A stretch of DNA of 64,000 nucleotides from positions 186,001 to 250,000 of the forward strand of contig NZ_SNZH01000007.1 of the NCBI RefSeq assembly GCF_004363655.1, written 5' to 3'. Position 1 is the first letter of the stretch, and the number at the start of each line of letters is the position of its first letter. Under the pieces are notes generated by a model, which was given only the letters and a program-made list of their open reading frames with translations, was not told where the DNA came from and searched no databases. Made by a program: the position numbers and the translations under genes. Positions 28,251-37,911 of this stretch are shown here, in pieces. Origin of the DNA: Tahibacter aquaticus. GTDB lineage: Bacteria; Pseudomonadota; Gammaproteobacteria; Xanthomonadales; Rhodanobacteraceae.

Positions 28251-29377
28251 GTACTGTAGGCATTCTCGGTGGCGGCCAGCTCGCCCGCATGCTGGCCCTG
28301 GCCGGCGCTCCGCTCGGCGTTCGTTTTCTTATCGTCGACAGTCTGGCCGACGCCTGCGCCAGCCAGGTCGCGCCGCTGCAACAGGCCGACTGGCGCGACT
28401 TTGCCGCGCTGGAGCAGTTTGCCGGCCGCATCGACGTCGCCACCTTCGATTTCGAGAACGTACCAGCCGAGACCGCGCACTGGCTGACCGAGCACACGGC
28501 GGTCTATCCGAATCCGCGCGCGCTGGCGCTGGCGCAGGACCGCCTGGCCGAGAAGACCCTGTTCCGCGAGATCGGCCTGGATACGCCGGCTTTCGCCGCG
28601 GTCGAGAGCAAGGAAGAACTGATCCAGGCGCTGCAGACGATCGGCTATCCGGCCGTGCTCAAGACGCGGCGTCTGGGCTACGACGGCAAGGGCCAGTTCC
28701 GCCTGCGCAGCGCGGCCGATGTCGATGCGGCCTGGGCGGCGCTGGGCCATGCGCCGCTGATCGTCGAAGCGTTCGTGCCGTTCGAGCGCGAGTTGTCGGT
28801 GATTGCCGTGCGTTCGCGCGAAGGCGAGTTCCGCACTTATCCGCTGACGCAGAACTGGCATGCCGACGGCATTCTTTCCATGAGTCTGGCGCCGGCACCC
28901 GATTCGGACAGCCTGGCCGAGCAAGCCTGCGCACTGGCCCGGCGTATCGCCGAGACGATCGACTATGTCGGCACCTTTGCGCTGGAGTTGTTCGTGCACG
29001 AGGGGCGTCTGCTCGGCAACGAGATGGCGCCACGGGTACACAATTCCGGCCACTGGACCATCGAAGGCGCGCCCTGCAGCCAGTTCGAAAACCATGTGCG
29101 CGCCGTCCTGGGCCTGCCTTTGGGCGATACCGCGTCGCTGGGGATCAATGTGATGTTCAACTGGATCGGCGACCTGCCCGAATCGGCGCCAGTACTGGCC
29201 GAGCCGCGCGCGCATTGGCACGACTATGGCAAGGAGCCTCGCGCCGGACGCAAGGTCGGTCATGCGACCTTGTGCGCCTTTACCGTAGTGGAAATGCGTG
29301 AGCGCCTGGCGCGGGTTGCCTGGGCGCTGGGACGCGAGGACCAGGCCGAGCCGGTACTCAAGGCACTGGCCGGCTGA
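28247..29377 (+). CDS. purK: N5-carboxyaminoimidazole ribonucleotide synthase PurK
   Basis: A 376-residue ATP-grasp enzyme that carboxylates AIR to N5-CAIR using bicarbonate and ATP. The N-terminus VGILGGGQLARMLALA, the ATP-grasp phrase VLKTRRLGYDGKGQ and the metal-site region EMAPRVHNSGHWTIE are typical. It supplies the substrate for PurE encoded just upstream with a four-base overlap. A strong intrinsic terminator follows. Confidence 0.96.
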   Translation: MSTVGILGGGQLARMLALAGAPLGVRFLIVDSLADACASQVAPLQQADWRDFAALEQFAGRIDVATFDFENVPAETAHWLTEHTAVYPNPRALALAQDRLAEKTLFREIGLDTPAFAAVESKEELIQALQTIGYPAVLKTRRLGYDGKGQFRLRSAADVDAAWAALGHAPLIVEAFVPFERELSVIAVRSREGEFRTYPLTQNWHADGILSMSLAPAPDSDSLAEQACALARRIAETIDYVGTFALELFVHEGRLLGNEMAPRVHNSGHWTIEGAPCSQFENHVRAVLGLPLGDTASLGINVMFNWIGDLPESAPVLAEPRAHWHDYGKEPRAGRKVGHATLCAFTVVEMRERLARVAWALGREDQAEPVLKALAG

Positions 29378-29400
29378 TCTCGGCGCCGGCTGCAGGCACA

Positions 29401-29427
29401 AAAAAGCCGCTCGATGAGCGGCTTTTT
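29401..29427. terminator. Bidirectional intrinsic terminator between purK and sodB
   Basis: AAAAAGCCGCTC (29401-29412) pairs with GAGCGGCTTTTT (29416-29427) around GAT. A-rich and T-rich arms give a U-tract on both strands, suiting the convergent purK and sodB transcripts. Confidence 0.9.
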
Positions 29428-29447
29428 GTCATGCGCTGCGCCAGGGC

Positions 29448-30026
29448 TTACGCCATCTGCGACTGCACATAATCCCAATTGACCAGATTCCAGAATGCTT
29501 CCACGTACTTGGCGCGGGCATTGCGGTAGTCGATGTAGTAGGCGTGTTCCCACACGTCGCAGGTCAGCAATGCCTTGTCCGAGCCGGTCAGCGGTGTGGC
29601 GGCGTTGGAGGTGCTGAGCAAGGCGACCGAGCCGTCGGTGCGCTGTACCAGCCAGGCCCAGCCCGAACCGAACGTGGTCAGGGCCGTGTTGGTGAACTGT
29701 TCCTTGAAGGCGGCGAAGGAGCCGAACGCCGCGTTGATCGCGTCGGCCAGCTTGCCGATGGGTTCGCCGCCGCCGTTGGGCTTGAGGCAGTTCCAGTAGA
29801 AGGTGTGGTTCCAGATCTGCGCGGCGTTGTTGAACATTCCGCCGCTCGATTTCCGGATGATCTCTTCCAGCGGAAGATTCTCGAATTCCGTGCCCTTGAT
29901 CTGATTGTTCAGATTGGTCACGTAGGTCTGGTGATGCTTGCCGTAGTGGTAATCGATGGTCTCGGCCGAAATGATCGGCGCGAGCGCATCCTTGGCATAG
30001 GGCAGGGGAGGGAGTTCGATCGCCAT
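29448..30026 (-). CDS. sodB: Superoxide dismutase, iron type
   Basis: A 192-residue enzyme dismutating superoxide in the cytoplasm. Metal ligands are seen in [20 protein letters not shown] and [13 protein letters not shown]. The residues [16 protein letters not shown] favour the iron form over manganese. Length is normal. It is divergent from grxD with 174 bases between starts. No signal peptide is present. Confidence 0.95.
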   Translation of the reverse strand: MAIELPPLPYAKDALAPIISAETIDYHYGKHHQTYVTNLNNQIKGTEFENLPLEEIIRKSSGGMFNNAAQIWNHTFYWNCLKPNGGGEPIGKLADAINAAFGSFAAFKEQFTNTALTTFGSGWAWLVQRTDGSVALLSTSNAATPLTGSDKALLTCDVWEHAYYIDYRNARAKYVEAFWNLVNWDYVQSQMA

Positions 30027-30200
30027 GGGCTGTTCCTTGCTGGTGGGCTGGTGGCTGGAAACCGGGATTATAGGTAGCTCATGGCGGCAATGCGCGACCG
30101 TTTCAAGCGGCGCGCGCGCGCGGCCTGCCGATGGGCCTGCCGTGCGCTGCTACAATCGCCGGTCTCGCGCCGTCGCGCCGCCATTTGCCAGGTTTCCGCC

Positions 30201-30518
30201 ATGGACATTCTCGAAAGCATCAAAACCACCGTCGAAGGCAGCCCCATCGTTCTTTATATGAAGGGTACGCCGCAGTTCCCCATGTGCGGTTTTTCCAGTC
30301 GTACCGTGCAGGCGCTCAAGGCGGTCAATGCCGACTATGTCGCGGTGAATGTGCTGGAAGATCCGGAAATCCGTGCCAACCTGCCGCGCTATTCCAACTG
30401 GCCGACTTTTCCGCAACTGTTTATCAACGGCGAGTTGATCGGTGGCTGCGACATCACCCTCGAACTGTACGACTCCGGCGAGCTGGAGCGCATTGTGCGC
30501 GAGACGCGGAAGCCGTGA
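30201..30518 (+). CDS. grxD: Monothiol glutaredoxin (GrxD type)
   Basis: A 105-residue protein with the CGFS active site (FPMCGFSSRTVQAL) and the glutathione-contact phrases WPTFPQLFINGELIGGCDI. Such glutaredoxins bind a 2Fe-2S cluster as glutathione-bridged dimers and take part in cluster transfer. The ATG follows a weak AGG; longer frames upstream lack homology. The stop overlaps the following SDR gene by one base. Confidence 0.94.
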   Translation: MDILESIKTTVEGSPIVLYMKGTPQFPMCGFSSRTVQALKAVNADYVAVNVLEDPEIRANLPRYSNWPTFPQLFINGELIGGCDITLELYDSGELERIVRETRKP

Positions 30519-31276
30519 TGGCAACCCTGCCTGCGGACTGGACGCCTGCTGCCGTCGCTCTCAAAGGCCGCACCATCCTGATTACCGGCGCCACCGGCGG
30601 ACTTGGCCGGGCCAGTGCGCTGGCCTGTGCGGAAGCCGGCGCCTGCGTTGTGCTGCTGGGGCGCAAGGTGCCGGCACTGGAAAAACTCTACGACGAGCTT
30701 GAAGCGCTGGGCGGTGCAACGCCGGCGATCTATCCGCTCAACCTGGAAGGTGCGACGCCGGCCGACTACGAACAGCTCGCCGATACGCTGGAGCGCGAGT
30801 TTGGTGGCCTGGACGGCCTGGTCCACGCGGCGGCCCATTTTGCCGGGCTGACGCCGCTGCGCGAATTCAAGCCGGAAGAATGGATGCGCGTATTGCAGGT
30901 CAATCTGAACGGTCCGTTCCTGCTGACCCAGGCCGTGTTGCCGCTGCTGCAGCGCTCGGCTGATGCCAGCGTGGTGTTCGTCGAAGACGATCCGGCGCGC
31001 GTACGCAAGTCGTTCTGGGGCGCCTATGGCGTGGCCAAGGCGGCCTTGACGGGCCTGGTCGCGATGCTGCACGAGGAAACCGAGAATTCGACCGTGCGCA
31101 TAGCCAGCCTGTTGCCGCCGCCGATGCGCACGGCCTTGCGCCGCATGGCCTATTTCGGCGAGAACACGCTCGACCGCCCCGAACCCGCCCAGTTCGCCGC
31201 CGCCGTGGTCTACCTGCTGTGCAGCGAAGGCAAGGCAGCGCGCGGACAACTGCTCGACCTGCGTACCACGCACTGA
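30518..31276 (+). CDS. YciK-like short-chain dehydrogenase/reductase
   Basis: A 252-residue SDR with the cofactor site TGATGGLG, NLEGATPADY where NxxG-like residues occur, and the catalytic tyrosine/lysine in YGVAKAALTG. Length equals that of E. coli YciK, which it resembles through PADWTPAAVALKGRTILITGATGGLG and FGENTLDRPEPAQFAAAVVYLL. Substrate unknown. It overlaps grxD by one base, so they form an operon that ends at hairpins just downstream. Confidence 0.88.
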   Translation: MATLPADWTPAAVALKGRTILITGATGGLGRASALACAEAGACVVLLGRKVPALEKLYDELEALGGATPAIYPLNLEGATPADYEQLADTLEREFGGLDGLVHAAAHFAGLTPLREFKPEEWMRVLQVNLNGPFLLTQAVLPLLQRSADASVVFVEDDPARVRKSFWGAYGVAKAALTGLVAMLHEETENSTVRIASLLPPPMRTALRRMAYFGENTLDRPEPAQFAAAVVYLLCSEGKAARGQLLDLRTTH

Positions 31277-31351
31277 TCGGTCGACGGGGAAGTCCAGGAC
31301 ATGCCAGAACCCGCTGTTGTTTGCTGCTGCCTGTTGCTGTTGCCGTTGGAA

Positions 31352-31394
31352 CCCCCTTGAGAAAAGGGGGGAGCCCTTGCAGCGCAAGGGTTTT
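31352..31394 (+). terminator. Two adjacent stem-loops ending the grxD operon
   Basis: CCCCCTT (31352-31358) pairs with AAGGGGG (31364-31370). Next, CCCTTGC (31374-31380) pairs with GCAAGGG (31384-31390) around AGC, followed by TTTT. The second has the form of an intrinsic terminator. They lie between the YciK-like gene and the MarC-family gene. Confidence 0.75.
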
Positions 31395-31459
31395 GCAGGG
31401 TTGTGGAGACACGCAGCCGGCCACAAAAGCCACAAACACAACGCTACCTAGGAGTCGGA

Positions 31460-32071
31460 ATGGATAGCCAGATGAGCACCGTGTCCGCAGGCATCCTGCT
31501 GTTCCTGATCATGGATCCGCTCGGCAACATCCCGGTTTTCCTGAGCCTGCTCAAGGGCGTAGCGCCGGAACGCCGGCGTCTGGTGCTGCTGCGCGAACTG
31601 CTGATTGCACTGGTGGTGCTGTTCGCCTTCCTGCTCGGCGGCCAGTACATATTGAAGGTGCTGCAGCTCAAGCAGGAGTCGGTCAGCATCGCCGGCGGCA
31701 TCATCCTGTTCCTGATCGGCGTGAAGATGGTCTTTCCGCCCAAGGAAGGCGGCATCTTCGGCGATACCCAGGGTGGCGAGCCGTTCATCGTGCCCATGGC
31801 CATTCCCGGCGTCGCCGGGCCGTCGGCCATGGCTGCGCTGCTGCTGTTGACCAACACCCAGCCCGGCAAGCTGCCGCAGTGGGCGCTGGCCTTGTTCGCT
31901 GCCTGGTTCGTGACGGCGCTGATCCTCTGGTCGGCCACCTATCTCTATCGCCTGCTCGGCGAAAGCGTGCTGACGGCGCTGGAGCGCCTGATGGGCATGA
32001 TCCTGATTGCACTTTCCGTACAAATGCTGCTCGACGGCATTGCCAGGTACCTGCACGCGCCGCCGCTCTGA
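31460..32071 (+). CDS. MarC family (NAAT) integral membrane protein
   Basis: A 203-residue inner-membrane protein with about six hydrophobic helices. Signature sequences are FLIMDPLGNIPVFLSLL near the N-terminus and FIVPMAIPGVAGPSAMAALLLL in the middle, matching the MarC/YhgN family. These proteins were once linked to multiple antibiotic resistance; the true substrate is not established. GGAG at 31451 lies five bases before the ATG. The length is typical. Confidence 0.9.
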   Translation: MDSQMSTVSAGILLFLIMDPLGNIPVFLSLLKGVAPERRRLVLLRELLIALVVLFAFLLGGQYILKVLQLKQESVSIAGGIILFLIGVKMVFPPKEGGIFGDTQGGEPFIVPMAIPGVAGPSAMAALLLLTNTQPGKLPQWALALFAAWFVTALILWSATYLYRLLGESVLTALERLMGMILIALSVQMLLDGIARYLHAPPL

Positions 32072-32146
32072 ACCGTTGGCAAAGACCGAATAGAGGCTCC
32101 ATTCAAACGCCTGTAACATCGGCGTCCGAGCATCGCTCGAACCTGA

Positions 32147-33898
32147 ATGGAGATGGTCGTGATCAGCGTCGAACGCAGCCTGTATGAGAAGTTTCCGCGC
32201 CTGGCCGAAGGCGTGGCGCGCACGTTCTCGCAGCCAGTGGTCGGCTTGCTGCGCAAAGTGGTCTGCGAAGAGCAGGTCAACCAGGCTCTCGCCGCGCTGG
32301 ATTCGTATTCCGGCTTCGAGTTCGTCGAGCAGGGCCTGGAACATTTCGACATCAGCTACAGCGTGGCCAATACGGACCGGGAGAACATTCCCGTCGACGG
32401 GCCGCTGGTGATCGTCGCCAATCATCCCCTCGGTGCCTTCGATGCGTTGGCGCTGCTGCAATTGGTCGGCAGCGTGCGCCGCGACGTGCGCATCCTGGCC
32501 AACGATGTCCTGATGCACCTCACCCGCCTGCGCTCGCTGTTGCTGCCGATCAACGTCTTCGGCGGCGATGCAACTACCGCCGGCGGCATGCGCGAAGCCT
32601 ATCGCGCGCTGGAAGCAGGCCAGGCATTGATCGTGTTTCCTTCCGGCGAAGTGTCGCGCATGCGCCCCAATGGCGTACGCGACGGACGCTGGTCGGCCGG
32701 TTTCCTGCGCATGGCGCGCAAGACCCAGGCCTCGGTGCTGCCGGTGCACATCGCGGCGCACAATTCTCCTTTGTTCTACGGCGTGTCGATGCTGGCCAAG
32801 CCGTTGTCGGCCTTGCTGCTGTCGCGCGAGATGTTCGGCGCGCGGCATATGCGCATCGGCTTCACCATCGGCAAGCTGATACCCCCTGCCGCACTGGAGC
32901 GCGAGGGCGCCACGCCGGAACAGCTGGCCAAGGCCATGCGCCGGCACGTCTACCAGCTGACCAGGCGCCAGCCCAACCAGTTCAGCACCTCGACCGCGAT
33001 CGCCCACCCGGAACCCCCGCTGGCCGTGCGCAATGCCTTGAAGGAGCGCGCCGAAATCCTCGGTTCGACCAACGACGGCAAGCGCATCCTGCTGCTGGAC
33101 GCGCAGCCCGACTGTCCGGTGATGCGCGAGATCGGTCGTCTGCGCGAGCTGGCTTTCCGCCGCGTTGGCGAAGGCACTGGCAACCGTCGCGACCTCGACC
33201 GCTTCGACGCGTACTACCGCCATATCGTGCTGTGGGACGACGAAGCCCTGGCCGTCGTCGGCGCCTATCGCCTGGGCGAATCCGCCCGCATCCTGCGCGA
33301 ACACGGCATGCAAGGCCTGTATTCGGCCTCGTTGTTCGACTACGCCCCTGCCGCCGACGAGTTCCTGCAGAACGGCGTGGAATTGGGGCGCAGCTTCATA
33401 CAGCCGGCCTATTGGGGTTCGCGCAGCCTGGATTATCTCTGGCAGGGCATAGGCGCCTTCCTGCGTAAGCGGCCCGACCTGCGGTATCTGTTCGGCCCGG
33501 TCAGCCTGTCGGCCTCACTGCCGCTGCCGGTGCGCGAGCTGATCGTGCATACCCATGGCCGCTTTTTCGCCGACCCGGACCAGCTCGCCACGGCGCGCAA
33601 CCCGTTTCAGATTTCCCCGGCCATCGCGCGCGAGGCCGACGCGGCGCTGGCCGGCAAAGATCCCAAGGCAGCCTTGAGCCTGCTCAAGCAGCAACTGGCT
33701 ACGTCCGACCAATCCATCCCGACCCTGTATCGCCAGTACGTCGATCTGTGCGAGCCCGACGGCGTGCGCTTCCTCGCCTTCGGCGTCGATCCGGAATTCG
33801 GCGGTTGCGTCGATGGACTGATCCGCCTCGACTTGAGCCGCCTCAAATCGGCCAAACGCGCGCGCTACCTGACCGAAGCGAGCGCGTCAAGCGAATAA
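32147..33898 (+). CDS. Fused acyltransferase resembling ornithine-lipid synthase OlsF
   Basis: A 583-residue protein of two parts. Residues about 1-280 are a PlsC/LPLAT-type acyltransferase with the acceptor motif VANHPLGAFDAL and VFPSGEVSR. Residues about 310-560 are a GNAT-like hemolysin/OlsB-type N-acyltransferase (ELAFRRVGEGTGNRRDLDRFDAYYRHIVLWD, ELGRSFIQPAYWG). This order matches OlsF, in which one protein makes ornithine lipid from ornithine and acyl-ACP. Activity on ornithine is inference. The start could lie at the first ATG or at a GTG four codons on (32159), which has GGAGATGG before it. Confidence 0.75.
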   Translation: MEMVVISVERSLYEKFPRLAEGVARTFSQPVVGLLRKVVCEEQVNQALAALDSYSGFEFVEQGLEHFDISYSVANTDRENIPVDGPLVIVANHPLGAFDALALLQLVGSVRRDVRILANDVLMHLTRLRSLLLPINVFGGDATTAGGMREAYRALEAGQALIVFPSGEVSRMRPNGVRDGRWSAGFLRMARKTQASVLPVHIAAHNSPLFYGVSMLAKPLSALLLSREMFGARHMRIGFTIGKLIPPAALEREGATPEQLAKAMRRHVYQLTRRQPNQFSTSTAIAHPEPPLAVRNALKERAEILGSTNDGKRILLLDAQPDCPVMREIGRLRELAFRRVGEGTGNRRDLDRFDAYYRHIVLWDDEALAVVGAYRLGESARILREHGMQGLYSASLFDYAPAADEFLQNGVELGRSFIQPAYWGSRSLDYLWQGIGAFLRKRPDLRYLFGPVSLSASLPLPVRELIVHTHGRFFADPDQLATARNPFQISPAIAREADAALAGKDPKAALSLLKQQLATSDQSIPTLYRQYVDLCEPDGVRFLAFGVDPEFGGCVDGLIRLDLSRLKSAKRARYLTEASASSE

Positions 33899-34017
33899 CG
33901 GGCTAGGGTTTTGCAAATCTGTCATCTGTTGCTGTTAAACTGGAGTTAACGGATCCGCCGGCGCATGGACTCGCAGGGTCAGGATCCAGGGGAAGAAGAA
34001 CATCAAGGTATTCGGAG

Positions 34018-34055
34018 CCGCGTACGCCGGTGGGGACCATCGGCGCCGCGGTTTT
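34018..34055 (+). terminator. Stem-loop with T-run before the Oar-like receptor
   Basis: CCGCG (34018-34022) pairs with CGCGG (34047-34051), and inner arms CGCCG (34025-34029) and CGGCG (34041-34045) extend the stem; TTTT follows. It lies 120 bases after the acyltransferase and 48 before the receptor start. It may end the former or sit in the receptor leader. Confidence 0.5.
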
Positions 34056-34103
34056 CGTTTGACCAACGACTGTAACAATTGCACGCAACCCAAGGGTGAA
34101 ACG

Positions 34104-37100
34104 ATGAATAAGCGACTCCGTGTCAGAGTCCTCCCGCTGATGCTCGCCTCGCTACTGGCTTCCTCGCCAGGCTTTGCACAGAACACTTCGGCGGCCATGT
34201 CGGGCCGCATTACCGATGCTGCCGGTGCCCCGGTCGTCGGCGCCACCGTGGAAATCGTCCACGTCCCCTCGAATACCACCAAGACGGTCACCACCGATGC
34301 CGACGGACGCTTCGTCGCACGCGGTCTGCGTGTCGGTGGTCCCTTCGTTGTCGACGCGGAAAAGAGCGGCCTGAGCAAGGCCGAGCGCAGCGACGTGTAT
34401 CTGAAGCTGGCCGAAGACACCACCGTCGATCTCACCCTGGGCGCCGATGCGGCCCAGCTGGAAGCGGTCGAAGTCACCGCCACCGCTCTGTCGTCGACCT
34501 TCCTGGCCGACAACAAGGGCCTGTCCACCAACGTCAGCAACCAGCAGATCCAGGCTTTCCCGTCGATCTCGCGCTCGATCCAGGACTATGTCCGCATAGA
34601 CCCGCGCATCGTGCAGACCGACAAGGAACGCGGCGAAATTTCCGCCGTTGGCCAGAACTCGCGCTACAACAACATCAAGATCGACGCGGTCTCGACCAAC
34701 GACGAATTCGGCCTGGAATCCACCGGACTGCCGTCGCAGACCGGCAGCCAGCCGATCTCGATCGATACGATTGAAGAATTCAACATTTCCACCGCCAACT
34801 ACGACGTGACCAATTCGCGTTCCGTGGGCGCGTCGATCAATGCCGTTACCAAGAGCGGCACCAACGAATTCAAGGGTTCGGTCTACTTCACCTACCGCGA
34901 TCCGGACCTGGTCGGCGAGAACGAAGCCGGCACCAAGTTCACCGGCTTCGGCAAGCAGACCAACAAGGGCTTCACCCTGGGCGGCCCCATAGTCAAGGAC
35001 ACCCTGTTCTTCTTCCTGAACTACGAAGAGTTCGAGCGCACCAACGTGGCGCCGGACGTCGGCGTGCGCGGTTCGGGCGCGACCAACGAAGCAGGCATCA
35101 CCCAGGCCCAGCTCGACGACATCGTGCGCATCGCGCGCGACAAGTGGGGCTTCAATGCCGGTTCGCTCAATCCTTCCGGCGACCTGACCGACAAGAAGTA
35201 CCTGGCCAAGTTCGACTGGAACATCAACGACTATCACCGCGCCAGCTTCCGCTACAACAAGACGGAATCCTCGGTGCCGGTGCTGGAACGCCTGACCGGC
35301 GGCCAGATCTCGCTGTCGTCCTGGTGGTATGACAAGACCTACGACTTCGAGAACTACGCACTGAACCTGTACAACGACTGGTCGGCGAACTTCTCGTCCG
35401 AAGCGTCGGTGTCGTACAGCAAGTACACCAACCAGTCGCTGCGCACCTCCAACCTGCCGGCCATGGCGATTGCGGTTGCTGGTCTCAATGGCGCAGCCAA
35501 CACCACCGTGTTCCTCGGCTCGGAGCGTTCGCGCCAGGCCAATGCGCTGGACGTCAAGAGCGTCAACGCATTCTGGGCCGGCGACTGGTTCGTTGGCGAC
35601 CACGACATCAAGTTCGGCCTGGACTACAAGAAGAGCGATACCTTCAATCTCTTCCTGCAGGACTTCTACGGCAACTATGCGTTCGCCAGCATCGCGGATT
35701 TCGAAGCGGGTCGTTATTCCCAGCTACCGGCTGGCTATACCGGCGGCCTCCTGTCGGGCAACGTGGGTTATCAGCTCAACGCCCCGATCGGTGGTGATGC
35801 AGCTAATGCTGCAGCCGATTGGGCACTGGAACAGTGGGGCTTTTTCGCCCAGGACACCTGGCAGGTCACCTCGAACCTGTCGGTGCAGTACGGCGTACGT
35901 CTTGACCGTTTCGTTACCGACGATTTCCCGCTGTACAACGCCAGCGTCGAACCGGTGTTCAACTACCGCAATGACTCCACCGTCAACGGCCTGAAGGTGT
36001 GGCAGCCGCGCACCAGCTTCAACTACACCTTCGATACCGAGCGCCCGACCCAGTTGCGCGGTGGCGTAGGTCTGTTCCAGGGCGGCAGCCCGGGCGTGTG
36101 GCTGTCGAACTCGTACAGCAACAACGGCCTGCTTTTCTCGACCTATCGTTCGCCGAGCGGCACGGATTTCTCGCCCGATCCGAACAACCAGCCGCGTCCG
36201 GTCGGTCAGCCGGTGCTGCAGACCATTTCGCTGATGACGCCGAATTTCCACGCGCCGTCTGTGTGGAAGAGCTCGCTCGCATTCGATCATGAACTGCCGT
36301 GGATGGGCTTGGTCGCTTCGGCCGAGTACATCTACCTGGACGTGCGTGACGGCGTGCAGTTCAACTATCTCAACCTCGGTCCGTCCACTGGCAAGCTGCC
36401 CGATGGCCGCGCGGCCTATTGGGGCAATATCAATACTGCTCAGACCAGCCGTTCGCGTCGCAATCCGAACTTCGGTGACGTGGTGTTGCTGCGCAATACG
36501 CACGAAGGCAAGGCGAACAACCTGACCCTGTCGTTGGAAAAGCCGTTCTCCAACAGCTGGGCTGGTCGCGTCGGCTACTCCTACGGCAATTCGACCGAAA
36601 CCAACGTGGGCTCGTCCTCGGTCGCGCTGTCGAACTGGAACTCGCTCGCGGTCTACAACGCCAATGAAGACGTGGCCGCCACGGCCGCTTCGGAAATCCA
36701 GCAGCGCTTCACCGCGGTGCTGAGCTGGCGTCATGCCTTCTTCGGCGACTACAACACCACGGTGTCGAGCTTCTACGAAGGCCGTACCGGCCGTCCGTAC
36801 AGCTATACTTTCTCCAATGACGCGAACGGCGACGGCAACGCGGGGAACGACCTGTTCTATGTGCCGGTCGACGCCAACGACGTGATCATTGCCGATCCGA
36901 CCCAGGCGGCGAACTTCTGGAACTATATCCAGAGCAACGAGTTCCTCAACAGCCACCGTGGTCAGGTCGTCAGCCGCAACAGCGCCCGCAGCAAGTGGAT
37001 CAACCAGGTCGACCTGCGCTTCTCGCAGGAAGTACCGGGCTTCTTCAAGGGCAACAAGGGCGAGCTCTGGATCGACATCCTGAACTTCACCAACCTGCTC

Positions 37101-37304
37101 AACAAGAAGTGGGGCCATATCGAAGAAGCGCCGTTCAACGGCAACGGCGGCCAGCGCCTCGGCGTAGCCGAGTTCGGCGGCGTCGATGCGGCTACCGGCA
37201 AGTACATCTACCGCTATCCGCGTGCCGCACAGGACTACGTGACCAAGGACAACATCGGCGAATCGCGCTGGGCGGTCCAGGTAGGTCTGCGTTACTCGTT
37301 CTGA
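34104..37304 (+). CDS. Oar-like TonB-dependent receptor with carboxypeptidase-regulatory-like domain
   Basis: A 1066-residue outer-membrane protein with a signal peptide ending SSPGFAQ. Residues about 30-115 form a carboxypeptidase-regulatory-like domain (SGRITDAAGAPVVGATVEI, TTDADGRFVARGL). The TonB-box-like segment LEAVEVTATAL leads into a plug region (ISIDTIEEFNISTANYDVTNSRSVGASINAVTKSGTNEFKGSVYF), then a large barrel ending VGLRYSF. This architecture matches Oar/OmpA-related receptors common in Xanthomonadales; substrates are unknown and may be proteins or peptides. AAGGGTG precedes the ATG, set 15 codons inside a longer frame. Confidence 0.9.
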   Translation: MNKRLRVRVLPLMLASLLASSPGFAQNTSAAMSGRITDAAGAPVVGATVEIVHVPSNTTKTVTTDADGRFVARGLRVGGPFVVDAEKSGLSKAERSDVYLKLAEDTTVDLTLGADAAQLEAVEVTATALSSTFLADNKGLSTNVSNQQIQAFPSISRSIQDYVRIDPRIVQTDKERGEISAVGQNSRYNNIKIDAVSTNDEFGLESTGLPSQTGSQPISIDTIEEFNISTANYDVTNSRSVGASINAVTKSGTNEFKGSVYFTYRDPDLVGENEAGTKFTGFGKQTNKGFTLGGPIVKDTLFFFLNYEEFERTNVAPDVGVRGSGATNEAGITQAQLDDIVRIARDKWGFNAGSLNPSGDLTDKKYLAKFDWNINDYHRASFRYNKTESSVPVLERLTGGQISLSSWWYDKTYDFENYALNLYNDWSANFSSEASVSYSKYTNQSLRTSNLPAMAIAVAGLNGAANTTVFLGSERSRQANALDVKSVNAFWAGDWFVGDHDIKFGLDYKKSDTFNLFLQDFYGNYAFASIADFEAGRYSQLPAGYTGGLLSGNVGYQLNAPIGGDAANAAADWALEQWGFFAQDTWQVTSNLSVQYGVRLDRFVTDDFPLYNASVEPVFNYRNDSTVNGLKVWQPRTSFNYTFDTERPTQLRGGVGLFQGGSPGVWLSNSYSNNGLLFSTYRSPSGTDFSPDPNNQPRPVGQPVLQTISLMTPNFHAPSVWKSSLAFDHELPWMGLVASAEYIYLDVRDGVQFNYLNLGPSTGKLPDGRAAYWGNINTAQTSRSRRNPNFGDVVLLRNTHEGKANNLTLSLEKPFSNSWAGRVGYSYGNSTETNVGSSSVALSNWNSLAVYNANEDVAATAASEIQQRFTAVLSWRHAFFGDYNTTVSSFYEGRTGRPYSYTFSNDANGDGNAGNDLFYVPVDANDVIIADPTQAANFWNYIQSNEFLNSHRGQVVSRNSARSKWINQVDLRFSQEVPGFFKGNKGELWIDILNFTNLLNKKWGHIEEAPFNGNGGQRLGVAEFGGVDAATGKYIYRYPRAAQDYVTKDNIGESRWAVQVGLRYSF

Positions 37305-37349
37305 AACTCGTAGTGAACTTGCGCCGCTGTTTGCTGGCGCACTAGGAAG

Positions 37350-37378
37350 CCCCCTGGCCTTGCCGCCAGGGGGTTTTT
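37350..37378 (+). terminator. Intrinsic terminator after the Oar-like receptor
   Basis: CCCCCTGGC (37350-37358) pairs perfectly with GCCAGGGGG (37365-37373) around a six-base loop, followed by TTTTT. It ends the receptor transcript right before the stop codon of the opposite-strand small exported protein. Confidence 0.9.
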
Positions 37379-37380
37379 AT

Positions 37381-37887
37381 TTATGGAAGCTGGTGAGGCA
37401 GAGGCGGTCGGCCGCAGGTTCGCATGTCGGGCTCCTGGTACAACTCCCAGAATCCTTGGGAGTGCGCATATCCTTCACTCAGGGTGTTGTCCGAATAGAC
37501 GACGAAGAACCACTTACTCCCCCACCAATAGCCCAGGTTTTCGTCGCCATCTGCCCAGCCGTGGACGACCTCCCAATAAGCGTAGTTGTAGCGGTCAATC
37601 GACGACGACCAGCACGTTGCCGAGTACGGATTGTTCGATGTTTTCGGCACATGAATGTAAATGTGTTGCGGATCTGGAGGCGTAACACCGTCACGCAGGT
37701 CTGGAACATTAGGCCAGCCGCCGCTGCCACATACGACGTTGTAAGGATTGATATTGCAGCTGCACTCGGGAACGCCTGGATACCACTGGCAAAGTTCCGG
37801 CAGTCCGCTAGGTTGGGCCCATGCTGATCCGCCTACTGCGAGAGCTGCCAAAGCGCCCAAGCGGGCGACTGTGTTGTGTAAGGTCAT
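37381..37887 (-). CDS. Small exported protein of unknown function, Cys/Trp/Tyr-rich
   Basis: A 168-residue protein with a Sec signal peptide (MTLHNTVARLGALAALAVGGSAWAQ). The mature part has seven cysteines (LCQW, ECSC, VVCG, TCWS, RTCG) and many aromatics (YNYAYWEVVHGW, NLGYWWGSKWFFVVY, GFWELY). I do not recognise the family. Six or more cysteines suggest disulfides in an extracellular protein. AAAGGA lies seven bases before the ATG, and a perfect dyad at 37912-37932 lies in its upstream region. The coding region appears less GC-rich than its neighbours, so recent acquisition is possible. Confidence 0.7.
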   Translation of the reverse strand: MTLHNTVARLGALAALAVGGSAWAQPSGLPELCQWYPGVPECSCNINPYNVVCGSGGWPNVPDLRDGVTPPDPQHIYIHVPKTSNNPYSATCWSSSIDRYNYAYWEVVHGWADGDENLGYWWGSKWFFVVYSDNTLSEGYAHSQGFWELYQEPDMRTCGRPPLPHQLP

Positions 37888-37911
37888 GACCAATCCTTTC
37901 AGGTAAGTATG

